Assembly: GCF_963556105.2 (NCBI RefSeq)
Contig: NZ_OY829945.1
Span: 973,001 to 1,037,000, forward strand
Length of the DNA: 64,000 nucleotides
Reading direction: 5' to 3'
DNA from: an uncultured Tolumonas sp.
GTDB taxonomy: Bacteria; Pseudomonadota; Gammaproteobacteria; Enterobacterales; Aeromonadaceae
Below, piece after piece: positions 38,879-47,243 of the stretch. The translations under genes were made by a program, and so were the position numbers. Below the pieces are notes generated by a model. It saw nothing but the letters and a program-made list of their open reading frames with translations, was not told the DNA's origin and searched no databases. Numbering within the stretch: the stretch's first letter is position 1; each line of letters begins with the position of its first letter.

Positions 38879-39280
38879 TTATTCGCTTCGCAACTGGCTT
38901 TTGAACTGGTTTTCATAAGCTTCGGTGTGTGCAGGGAATAGGGCGGCGTAATCGTGTTTCGGGATTCCAGTGATCTCAATTTCGAAACTGTCGCTGTCAA
39001 AGCCTCTGATCGTGGCAACTTCCCCGACAATGGGAATGTCTTTAGCATTGAAGATGTTTAACCCGCGAATTGATTCGGCATCAATGAATTTAAAATCCGG
39101 GTAATCGACATTGATTTGCGATTCGGTTTCTTTGCAGTAAACGGAAAAAAAGTCATAACCTGACTCGATATTTTCTAGCTCCATTTTACCGGATACCATG
39201 CCAAGCGGCGGATCGGCTTTTTCAAGCGAAGTGTAACCGATCACTACATCGTACAACTTGACCGCGTATCTTTCTGTCAC
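38879..39280 (-). CDS. Hypothetical protein of 133 residues
   Basis: Not recognised. The frame starts with GTG at 39280 (GGGGTG upstream) and encodes an acidic soluble protein with no signal or membrane segment. KLYDVVIGYTSLEKADPPLG and IVGEVATIRGFDSDSFEIEI look like beta-rich stretches. It lies between the integron integrase and tRNA-Pro, convergent with the integrase, so it could be acquired DNA; its size and composition would also suit an immunity-like protein. Both ideas are speculation. Confidence 0.6.
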   Translation of the reverse strand: MTERYAVKLYDVVIGYTSLEKADPPLGMVSGKMELENIESGYDFFSVYCKETESQINVDYPDFKFIDAESIRGLNIFNAKDIPIVGEVATIRGFDSDSFEIEITGIPKHDYAALFPAHTEAYENQFKSQLRSE

Positions 39281-39425
39281 CGAAACACCCCATGAACAAT
39301 ATGTATGACTAATGAGGGGTACAGGTTAAGTGAAACGAATCAGCATTGGCAAATGAAACAAAGGCTAAACTTACGATCCAGATCAAATTGCTGAGTTGAA
39401 TTTTGGGTTGCCAGCATATGGGTAC

Positions 39426-39455
39426 AAAAAAAGCCCACAAATTGTGAGCTTTTTC
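39426..39455. terminator. Terminator downstream of tRNA-Pro
   Basis: AGCCCACA-AAT-TGTGAGCT (one mismatch) flanked by an A-run and a T-run, so it can work in both directions. It lies 16 bases after the tRNA 3' end. Confidence 0.65.
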
Positions 39456-39471
39456 TTTGGGCGGGATATTT

Positions 39472-39548
39472 TGGTCGGCGCGAGAGGATTTGAACCTCCG
39501 ACCCCTGACACCCCATGACAGTGCGCTACCTGGCTGCGCTACGCGCCG
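39472..39548 (-). tRNA. tRNA-Pro (anticodon GGG)
   Basis: On the minus strand the 77-nt gene begins CGGCGCGTAGCGCAGC and ends CTCGCGCCGACCA with the CCA encoded. The anticodon loop is ATGGGGT between CTGTC and GTCAG, giving GGG. It is nearly the same as Escherichia proL. The T-arm GGAGGTTCAAATCCT is intact. Confidence 0.97.
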
Positions 39549-39654
39549 AATGCTAAACAAAATAACCGCTTAACGGTTGCAGAGTCTATGTGCCGACCTT
39601 GACCCTGTCAACCGTGCGTTGTTTTTCATAGCAATAATTACAGGCGCAGCACAA

Positions 39655-41013
39655 TTAGCCTCGGTTAAATAACAGTCGTTGACCAAATTGGCTGGTCTGA
39701 ATTTGACCATTTTGATAAGCCACTGTGCCATTCACGAGCGTAGTATGAATACGACTACGGAATTGATAACCTTCAAACGGTGACCAGCCACATAAATACA
39801 GCGTGTTTTCTGGTGTCACCAGATAGGGGCTATTCAGATCAACCAACACGAGGTCGGCAAAATAGCCTTCACGAATATAACCACGCTCGCGGATCTGATA
39901 ACGTTCAGCCACAGCATGTGAGGTGCGTTTTACGATAGTTTCCAGTGAAAAAATACCGTTGTGGTAATGTTCCAATAATGAAACCAGCGCATGCTGACAC
40001 AGTGGTAATCCCGATGGTGCTTTGAAATAGCTATTCTGTTTTTCCTGCCAGGTGTGCGGTGCATGATCGGTGGCGATGATATCAATTACACCGCTGTTTA
40101 CGGCGGCCAATAAGGCTTGTTGATCGGCGGCAGTTTTGATTGAAGGGTTACATTTAATCAAATGGCCCAAACGATCGTAGTCAGCCTGATTAAAGAACAG
40201 ATGATGCGCGCAGACTTCAGCAGTGATATTTTTGTTGGCCAGTTCGCATAACTCTTTGCTGGCAGTAAAGAGCGCCAGCTCTTTCGCGGTGGTAATATGC
40301 AGCACATGCAATTTGGCATTGTATTTTTTTGCCAGTTCGACCGCCATGCTGGATGAAGCATAACAGGCATCCGCCGAGCGGATGTTAGCATGTTCGCGTG
40401 CAGGCACATCTTCCCCAAATCGTTCGCGTGCTGCGTCTTCCAACACTTTGATCATCGGGGTATTTTCGCAATGTGTTGCAATCAACATCGGCGCTTCACG
40501 GAAGATTGCTGCCAGTGTATCGGCATTATCGACCAGCATATTACCGGTTGATGCACCCATAAATACTTTGATGCCACAGGTTTGGTTTGCATCAAGTCGC
40601 TTGATCTGATCTAAGTTATCGTTCGTAGCACCAAAGTAGAAGCTGTGATTCGCGATCGCTTTTTGGCTGGCTAACGCATATTTTGCTTCCAGCGCTTCGA
40701 CCGTCACTGTCTGTGGTGTGGTGTTGGGCATTTCCATAAAACTGGTGGTGCCGCCAGCGACCGCAGCGCGAGATTCACTGGCTAATGTGCCTTTGTGCGT
40801 CAGGCCTGGTTCACGGAAATGCACTTGATCGTCGATCATACCGGGGAAGAGGTGCAGACCGGTGGCATCAATGAGTTGTGCTTGGCCATCATGAGGAATA
40901 TCGGCCGCGATTTTTTCGATCCGCTGATTCACAATCAAGACATCGGCTTGTTGCTGACGATCTTCATTGACCAAGGTGGCATTTTTGATTAACAGTCTGT
41001 TCATAGAAGTCAC
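39655..41013 (-). CDS. pyrC: Dihydroorotase, class I type
   Basis: A 452-residue amidohydrolase. DDQVHFREPGLTHKGTLASE gives the first metal-binding His pair and AGGTTSFMEMPNTTP follows. GIKVFMGASTGN holds the usually carboxylated Lys, IATHCENTP the next His, and DIIATDHAPHTWQEK the metal Asp. It closes carbamoyl aspartate to dihydroorotate in pyrimidine synthesis. The longer class I form differs from the 348-residue Escherichia PyrC; an allantoinase-like role is less likely. An alternative start is at 41004. Confidence 0.85.
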   Translation of the reverse strand: MTSMNRLLIKNATLVNEDRQQQADVLIVNQRIEKIAADIPHDGQAQLIDATGLHLFPGMIDDQVHFREPGLTHKGTLASESRAAVAGGTTSFMEMPNTTPQTVTVEALEAKYALASQKAIANHSFYFGATNDNLDQIKRLDANQTCGIKVFMGASTGNMLVDNADTLAAIFREAPMLIATHCENTPMIKVLEDAARERFGEDVPAREHANIRSADACYASSSMAVELAKKYNAKLHVLHITTAKELALFTASKELCELANKNITAEVCAHHLFFNQADYDRLGHLIKCNPSIKTAADQQALLAAVNSGVIDIIATDHAPHTWQEKQNSYFKAPSGLPLCQHALVSLLEHYHNGIFSLETIVKRTSHAVAERYQIRERGYIREGYFADLVLVDLNSPYLVTPENTLYLCGWSPFEGYQFRSRIHTTLVNGTVAYQNGQIQTSQFGQRLLFNRG

Positions 41014-41091
41014 ATACTTATTAGCAGGAATGTTGTAATAATGATAAACGCAAATGCGCCTGTCAGGTACTTAAGATAATAGGGCTATCAC

Positions 41092-41967
41092 ATGATTTTA
41101 TTTGTACGCGATCTGACCGTCATTGACGCCGCCTATTTATGTCCGCATCGGGGCGTGGTGGGGGAGAGCTGGTTGGTAGATGTTGAGCTGACCGGTGAGC
41201 TAAATGAAATGAGCATGTTGTTTGATTTCGCCCGGGTGAAAAAACAACTGAAAGCGATCATTGATGCGGAAGTCGACCATCGTTTATTGGTGCCAAAACT
41301 GGCTGCGGAAACTTTGATTGAACCCGCTGCGGCAGGTTATCTGTTTGTGGATTTTCTGGCCGAAGATCACACCATTCATTTGAATTGCCCTGAACAGGCG
41401 TTTGCAGTTATCCCTGCGACTGAAATCAATGTTGAAACTGTCACTGAATATTTGCTGACGCTGATCCGCTCACAACTGCCGGGTAATATCGATGGTCTGA
41501 AAATTACGTTACGCCATGAAGTGATCCCAACCCCAAGTTATCACTACACACATGGTTTGAAAAAACATGATGGGAATTGTCAGCGCATCGCACATGGTCA
41601 TCGTTCGATGATCGAATTGTGGGTTGATGATGTTCGTGATCATGCGTTGGAACAATATTGGGCCACCCGTTGGCAGGATATTTATCTCGGAACTAAAGAA
41701 GATCTGGTGCCCGTGACCGAATTAGAATTGAGTCAAACTGGGCAGGAACTGGTGAGTCCGCAGCATTATGCTTTCCGCTACACGTCGGCACAGGGCGATT
41801 TTCAGCTGGCGATCCCGATGGAAAGTTGTGAAATCATTGATACCGATACTACGGTGGAATTATTAGCAACCTACATTGCGCATCAGCTAAAACCACAGGT
41901 TGGTGAAAAATCATTAAAAGTGGTGGCTTATGAAGGGGTAGGGAAAGGCGCTATCGAAGTACTTTGA
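41092..41967 (+). CDS. Tandem-domain PTPS-fold protein (6-carboxytetrahydropterin synthase family)
   Basis: A 291-residue protein with two T-fold units. The first half has MILFVRDLTVIDAAYLCPHR and the second LRHEVIPTPSYHYTHGLKKH followed by CQRIAHGHRSMIELWVDD, which carries the HGH zinc-binding pair of the QueD/PTPS family. Single-domain QueD proteins are about 120 residues, so this is a duplicated, gammaproteobacterial form. A role in pterin or queuosine-type chemistry is likely but not proven. Divergent from pyrC. Confidence 0.78.
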   Translation: MILFVRDLTVIDAAYLCPHRGVVGESWLVDVELTGELNEMSMLFDFARVKKQLKAIIDAEVDHRLLVPKLAAETLIEPAAAGYLFVDFLAEDHTIHLNCPEQAFAVIPATEINVETVTEYLLTLIRSQLPGNIDGLKITLRHEVIPTPSYHYTHGLKKHDGNCQRIAHGHRSMIELWVDDVRDHALEQYWATRWQDIYLGTKEDLVPVTELELSQTGQELVSPQHYAFRYTSAQGDFQLAIPMESCEIIDTDTTVELLATYIAHQLKPQVGEKSLKVVAYEGVGKGAIEVL

Positions 41968-42054
41968 ACGCATTAAGCTATTTATTGAATATAAGGCTGT
42001 GCCAGAATAGGTGCAGCTTTTTCTCTTTTACCTCTGTCAGATTAAGGGTGCATC

Positions 42055-42411
42055 ATGGCCGAAGAAACTATTTTCAGTAAAATCATTCGTCAGGAAATTC
42101 CCGCGCAATTGTTGTATCAAGATGATTTAGTGACCGCATTCCGCGATATTCATCCACAGGCACCCACACACATTCTGATCATCCCGAATAAACTTATTCC
42201 AACCGTAAACGATGTGACAACAGAAGATGAAGTCGCATTAGGGCGTTTATTTACCGTAGCCCGTAAACTGGCCGCCGAAGAAGGTATCGATGAATCGGGT
42301 TATCGTTTAGTGGTGAACTGCAATCGTGATGGTGGTCAGGAAGTTTTCCATTTGCACATGCATTTGTTGGGCGGTAAACGTATTGGTCGTCTGGTTCAGG
42401 CTGACGCATGA
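42055..42411 (+). CDS. hinT: HIT-family purine nucleoside phosphoramidase HinT
   Basis: A 118-residue HIT protein. The active-site triad HLHMHLLGG (about 98-106) is intact, and [20 protein letters not shown] is the family N-terminus. It hydrolyses AMP-lysine-type phosphoramidates. AAGGGTG precedes the ATG. Its stop overlaps the lpoB start (ATGA), and hinT-lpoB-thiK is a conserved order in enteric-like bacteria. Confidence 0.96.
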   Translation: MAEETIFSKIIRQEIPAQLLYQDDLVTAFRDIHPQAPTHILIIPNKLIPTVNDVTTEDEVALGRLFTVARKLAAEEGIDESGYRLVVNCNRDGGQEVFHLHMHLLGGKRIGRLVQADA

Positions 42412-43001
42412 TGATGGCCTTAACACAATATCGTGTCCGGCAACCCCACTGGCTGTTATGGCTGGTGGCTTTTCTGCTGACGGGTTGTAATACCACATTA
42501 TATAAACCCGCCGGTAAAAGCACTACCACTCAGACGGTGACTACGGGATCTACAGGCGTAACACAGCCTCCGCGGCCATTGGATTTGCAAGCATTAGCAA
42601 AACGCACTGCGGCATCGGTGATCAAGCGCAGTGATAAGGCTGAGCTGGGGAAATCACCGACGTTATATGTCGATATGATCCGCAATAGCACGGGTTCAAC
42701 GTTAGATACCGCCAAAATCACCAATGTTTTGCATACTGAGCTGGCTCGTTCGGGGCGGTTTAAATTGATCCCACTAGAAAAAAATGCGGCCTTTCAGCAA
42801 TCATTGGAATATCAGCAAAGTGAAGATGCGCTTAACCCTTCTACCGCCGTGCAGTTGGGAAAACAAACCGGGGCTGATTTGATGTTATACGGCAATGTCA
42901 GTCGGGTTAAGAAGAGCCGAACCTATCAATTGACCACCAGTATGATGGATCTGAGATCGGGCGAGTTGCTGTTTACCGATAAACAATCTGTCCGCAAATA
43001 A
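42408..43001 (+). CDS. lpoB: Penicillin-binding protein activator LpoB
   Basis: A 197-residue outer-membrane lipoprotein. The signal peptide ends in the lipobox LLTGC ([16 protein letters not shown]). The C-terminal domain contains [20 protein letters not shown] and [20 protein letters not shown], as in LpoB (YcfM), which reaches through peptidoglycan to activate PBP1b. Three ATGs in a row could start it. It overlaps hinT and precedes thiK. Confidence 0.93.
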   Translation: MMMALTQYRVRQPHWLLWLVAFLLTGCNTTLYKPAGKSTTTQTVTTGSTGVTQPPRPLDLQALAKRTAASVIKRSDKAELGKSPTLYVDMIRNSTGSTLDTAKITNVLHTELARSGRFKLIPLEKNAAFQQSLEYQQSEDALNPSTAVQLGKQTGADLMLYGNVSRVKKSRTYQLTTSMMDLRSGELLFTDKQSVRK

Positions 43002-43017
43002 CAGTTTGTTGGCAAAC

Positions 43018-43827
43018 ATGCTTCCGTTACCAGCACCTTATCATCAGGCAGACGCGGTGTTATTGGCGCAAGGGCTGACTAATTACACCTACCGTCTGCA
43101 ACTTCAGCATAAAAGCTATTTTTATCGGCAGGGAATTGCCCAACCAGAAAGCTTGTTCATCGACAGAGCACAAGAACGTCAGGCGCTGTTACTCGCAGAA
43201 GCGGCGGGGTTGTTACCGAAAATCCATTATCACTCGGCAGATGGGCAGCAACTGATTTTGGATTGGTGCGATGAACCATCCTGGCAAGTGGAGTATTTTG
43301 CATCGGCAACAGGCATAACCCAACTGGGTCAATTAGCCGCACAAATACACGCGATTCCTGCCCGATTGAAAATTTTAGATCTGGCTGATTACCTGCAGCA
43401 ACTGATGGCTGGTTTGCCATCGTTATCTCAAACCGTACGCCAGCGAATTGAGCAACAACAAGCTATGTTGCATGCGCTGCCGGTGATATGCCCCGTGTTT
43501 TGCCACAACGATATTAACCCAACCAATTTGCTGGGCATGAAACCGTGGTTAGTTGATTGGGAGTATGCGGCGTTGGGGGATCCAGCGTTTGAACTGGCCG
43601 GGATCTGCCGTGCCGGTCAGTTTGATCGGCAACAACAACAAGCATTAGTTGATAGCTATCAAGCCGCGGGCGGATGTTGTGAGTTGAACCGGGTCATTCA
43701 AATGCTGATGGTGGTTGATGTGGTCAGCCTGTTGTGGTGCGAAAAAATGCTGTTGCTGCGTGCTGAAACGCAATATCACCTGTTACGTCAGCAGTTGTAT
43801 CGGGCTCTTGGGATTGCCGAAGTCTGA
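43018..43827 (+). CDS. thiK: Thiamine kinase ThiK-like phosphotransferase
   Basis: About 269 residues from the ATG at 43018 (a TTG at 43006 is also possible). It is an aminoglycoside-phosphotransferase-fold kinase: VFCHNDINPTNLLG is the catalytic HND loop and WLVDWEYAALGDPAFELAGI carries the metal-binding Asp. Its place after lpoB matches Escherichia thiK (ycfN), which phosphorylates thiamine to the monophosphate for salvage. With thiBPQ in the same window, this gives thiamine uptake and trapping. Confidence 0.85.
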   Translation: MLPLPAPYHQADAVLLAQGLTNYTYRLQLQHKSYFYRQGIAQPESLFIDRAQERQALLLAEAAGLLPKIHYHSADGQQLILDWCDEPSWQVEYFASATGITQLGQLAAQIHAIPARLKILDLADYLQQLMAGLPSLSQTVRQRIEQQQAMLHALPVICPVFCHNDINPTNLLGMKPWLVDWEYAALGDPAFELAGICRAGQFDRQQQQALVDSYQAAGGCCELNRVIQMLMVVDVVSLLWCEKMLLLRAETQYHLLRQQLYRALGIAEV

Positions 43828-43851
43828 TGGGCTAAATCTGTAGGAATAAAA

Positions 43852-43873
43852 AACGCGCCGTTAAAGGCGCGTT
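43852..43873. terminator. Bidirectional terminator between thiK and the hibernation factor
   Basis: AACGCGCC-GTTAAA-GGCGCGTT, an 8-bp stem preceded by an A-run. It lies between two convergent genes. Confidence 0.85.
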
Positions 43874-43893
43874 GGGTACTTCAGAGGGAAAAA

Positions 43894-44226
43894 TCAGAAC
43901 ATTGCAGCCATTGAACTTTGGCGTTGTACTTGTCTGTTGCGGCGCGCATCTGGACGATGAATGTGTCGAATAATTTGACGTTCCAGTTTTTGCTCTAAGG
44001 CGTTAATTGCCGCATAAAGATCTGAGTGCTCCGCTTCGGCAAACAGTTTGCCAAAAGGGATTTGAATTCTAGCTTCTACAACGTATTGTTCACCTTCCTT
44101 GCCAACATACACATGTGGAGAAATCATTGGTATCTGCATGCGTTCCAGCTTCTCAAATTTAGAAGCGATACACTCGCGGATGGATGGGGTTACATCAATA
44201 ATTTTGCTGGTAATTTCGATCAGCAT
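43894..44226 (-). CDS. raiA: Ribosome-associated inhibitor / hibernation factor (RaiA/HPF family)
   Basis: A 110-residue short-type hibernation protein. IEITSKIIDVTPSIRECIAS and EHSDLYAAINALEQKLERQI are the family motifs, and a basic tail (RHIHRPDARRNRQVQRQ) follows. It binds the 30S decoding centre in stationary phase or cold shock. AGGAGG seven bases upstream marks the start. RaiA (YfiA) is more likely than HPF given the tail. Monocistronic. Confidence 0.88.
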   Translation of the reverse strand: MLIEITSKIIDVTPSIRECIASKFEKLERMQIPMISPHVYVGKEGEQYVVEARIQIPFGKLFAEAEHSDLYAAINALEQKLERQIIRHIHRPDARRNRQVQRQSSMAAMF

Positions 44227-44480
44227 ATTCGCATCCTCCTGCTTTGTTTCTACAACCCACGTGTTAAGAATAGTGTTTTGAGGAAGTAAATCTGTGACAG
44301 AGATCGTCTAAATGAAGCTCGTGATATGAGGATTGCCTAATGTGTGATCCCTGCGCATAGCAGGCGGTGTGCGGGCTTGCCAGATAAAGAGTATCTATGT
44401 CATAGTTCATTGAATGAAATGACTAGTGCTATGCATTAGTTTCTGTGCCAGATCGTATAAGAGCAGGCTATAGAGCGAAC

Positions 44481-47132
44481 ATGATGTTATCCGCCCCGTT
44501 TTCAAGTCTGTTATCTCATAAAAATACGGATAGTTTGTCGGTAGCTGCTTTTGAGACGCACATCCATCAGCTATGTCAAATGATGCAGACCCTATTACAT
44601 GCTGGAAAAGTGACTTTCTGGTTGCTGCATCCTGCCCGTAGTGAAGTGATCTGCTTACAAGATATTCCTCATCCTGAGCGAATCGGTCTTTCTATTCCAA
44701 TTGATACGGTATCGGCGTTGTCGGACGCGTTTAACCATACCTCTGTTTTAGAATTTCCCAATGCGCATCTAGATATCCGATTGCGAAACACGCCAATTGG
44801 TCATGAACCTGTCGATATCATTATGGCGCGCGTGGTTTGTGATGATGATACGCAAGGGATGTTGGTTTGTAGAAAAGAACAAGATCACGATTGGCCAGTA
44901 AATAGTCGCGCCTTGGTTAACCATTTTGTCGCATTAGCTGAACAAGCGTTACTTATGCTGAAACCCGATGCGAGCGCTTGGCGACATCTCTTATGGCAAC
45001 AACGGCTACATAAACTGACCTATCAATTAGCCACCAAAACAGGACGGCTCTTTTTTACCGAGTTAGTTGAACAACTGGCCAATGAAATAGGTGCGGATGC
45101 TGTTTGGATCGGGGAATTATTGCAGGCCGGGCATGGAGCCGCGTCTGTGCGTATTATTGCCGGTTGTGGTGCCACAATTGCATTAGAACATCATCGTTAT
45201 CCCTTGCAAGAAAGTAGTTGTCGTCTGCTTTATCTGGCTGATGATTGGATCATCCAATCGATGCCTGATTTACCGGCAACGATGCTGATCCAACCAAAAT
45301 GGCTGATTGCAGTGCCACTACGGCATAATCAGCAACGAATCATTGGGCATCTCTCATTCACTTTTGCAGATCAGCACCCTGATCCTGATGAGCTTGTTCG
45401 AGCGCTACAACCCTTATTGACTCGTATTGAAGCTGAATTGATCCGCTATCAGGCGGAATCCGAACTGCGTCTTTCCTCAGTTGCTTTTGATACCAATAAA
45501 GGCTGCATCATCACTGATCCGACCTTAACTATTATGCGCGTTAACCAAGCGTTTACCGACATTACCGGAATCAGCGCGGAACAGGCGATAGGTTGTGAAC
45601 TAGGCAAAGAAATCTGGTCGTTCTCGGAACAGCAAGGTGATGCATTATTAAAAGGGCAGCACTGGCGTGGTGAGGTGGAGCGCAAACGGCTCAACGGCGA
45701 TCTCTATCCGCAATGGGAAACGTGGACACCGGTACAGGATGAAACCAATCGTTTCAGCCATTATGTCATTAGTATTGATGATTTGACCGAACGGGTGCGG
45801 AGCAGTCAACGGATCCAGGCGCTGGCTTATTACGATGAATTAACCGGATTGGCTAATCGTCGTCGTTTACTGGAACAAGTAAACGTTTTGTTTGAACAGG
45901 CTAAAGTGCAAGATGAGGTCGGTGCTTTACTGTTTATCGATCTGGATCATTTTAAAAATATCAACGATTCGCTGGGGCATGCGGCTGGTGATTGGGTGTT
46001 ACAGCAAGTTGCCGAACGGCTGAAACCCTTTTTTACTAAAAACGACGAGTTGGCTCGTTTGGGGGGCGATGAATTTGTCGCATTATTACCTGGTTTATCC
46101 AGCAACCCTCCGCAGGCAGAAATGCATGCCACCTTATTGGCTGAACAAGTTATCGAAGCTGTTTCTGCACCTTATTATTATGCCGGACAAGTTCTGCATT
46201 TAGGTGCCAGTATTGGAATGACGTTATATCCGACTCGTCATCAGACGCCAGCTGATTTATTAAAACAAGCCGATACCGCGATGTATCAGGCAAAAGCCGA
46301 TGGCCGTAGCACGGTGCGCGCGTTTGATGCCACCATGCAGCGTAAGGTGGATAAACGACTACGAATTCACAACCAGTTACGTGATGCACTACGGAATCAC
46401 GAATTATCATTGCACTATCAACCGCAGCATATGGTTGCAACGGGTGAACTGATCGGCGCAGAAGCCTTGATCCGTTGGCAAATGCCGGAAGGCGGCATGA
46501 TTAGCCCAATTGAATTTATTCCTATTGCTGAAGAAACAGATCTGATCATCGATATTGGTCAATGGGTAATGGAAGAGGCATGCCATCAGTACATGCATTG
46601 GTATGCGCTGGATATTAAGCTGCCGCAATTATCTGTAAACGTGAGCGCTAAACAATTCCACCACTCTAAATTTACCGAACGTGTTTACGAAGTGCTGGAT
46701 AAAACCGGCATGTTACCGGAAGCTCTGAATCTGGAAATTACCGAATCGGTGGTATTGGAAGGGCTGGAAGATACTATTCAAAAGATGACCGAACTGAAAT
46801 CGATCGGGATCAGTTTTTCTATTGATGATTTCGGGACCGGATATTCATCATTGGGTTATCTGACCCGGTTGCCGGTCAATGAACTTAAAATTGATCGAAC
46901 CTTTATTAAAGGCATCCCCAATGATGTCAGTAATATGGCGATTGCGGAAGCGGTGTTAGCTATGGCACGCCATCTCGGTTTTAATGTCACGGCTGAAGGC
47001 GTGGAAACCCGTCAACAGCTGCAATTTCTGAAGCAACAATCTTGTCATTTCTATCAAGGTTATCTGGCAAGTAAGCCGTTATCTGCCGATGTGATGTCTA
47101 TCTATGCGTCAGATCATCTTCGTAAAAAATAA
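44481..47132 (+). CDS. GAF-PAS-GGDEF-EAL c-di-GMP enzyme
   Basis: About 883 residues from the ATG at 44481; a GTG at 44445 is also open. After an N-terminal GAF-like region and a second GAF (about 175-330), a PAS domain (about 345-450, with IMRVNQAFTDITGISAEQAI) precedes a GGDEF domain with intact LARLGGDEFVALL and an EAL domain with intact GAEALIRWQM, LSVNVSAKQFH and SIDDFGTGYSSLGYL. Both catalytic sites look functional. No membrane helices, so it is a cytoplasmic sensor. Monocistronic. Confidence 0.93.
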   Translation: MMLSAPFSSLLSHKNTDSLSVAAFETHIHQLCQMMQTLLHAGKVTFWLLHPARSEVICLQDIPHPERIGLSIPIDTVSALSDAFNHTSVLEFPNAHLDIRLRNTPIGHEPVDIIMARVVCDDDTQGMLVCRKEQDHDWPVNSRALVNHFVALAEQALLMLKPDASAWRHLLWQQRLHKLTYQLATKTGRLFFTELVEQLANEIGADAVWIGELLQAGHGAASVRIIAGCGATIALEHHRYPLQESSCRLLYLADDWIIQSMPDLPATMLIQPKWLIAVPLRHNQQRIIGHLSFTFADQHPDPDELVRALQPLLTRIEAELIRYQAESELRLSSVAFDTNKGCIITDPTLTIMRVNQAFTDITGISAEQAIGCELGKEIWSFSEQQGDALLKGQHWRGEVERKRLNGDLYPQWETWTPVQDETNRFSHYVISIDDLTERVRSSQRIQALAYYDELTGLANRRRLLEQVNVLFEQAKVQDEVGALLFIDLDHFKNINDSLGHAAGDWVLQQVAERLKPFFTKNDELARLGGDEFVALLPGLSSNPPQAEMHATLLAEQVIEAVSAPYYYAGQVLHLGASIGMTLYPTRHQTPADLLKQADTAMYQAKADGRSTVRAFDATMQRKVDKRLRIHNQLRDALRNHELSLHYQPQHMVATGELIGAEALIRWQMPEGGMISPIEFIPIAEETDLIIDIGQWVMEEACHQYMHWYALDIKLPQLSVNVSAKQFHHSKFTERVYEVLDKTGMLPEALNLEITESVVLEGLEDTIQKMTELKSIGISFSIDDFGTGYSSLGYLTRLPVNELKIDRTFIKGIPNDVSNMAIAEAVLAMARHLGFNVTAEGVETRQQLQFLKQQSCHFYQGYLASKPLSADVMSIYASDHLRKK

Positions 47133-47243
47133 GTCTGCCAGTAAGCAGTAAATTCGCTATCAGCACCTTGAGGCTGAGTTTATAATCTTTCGGTTACAGC
47201 CGGAGTTGTGCTGTTGTTAATACCCGGAATGGATTGTATTTTC

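Noticed and set aside
39309-39560. 83-codon minus-strand frame containing [20 protein letters not shown]
   Set aside because: It is the translation of the tRNA-Pro gene and its flanks.
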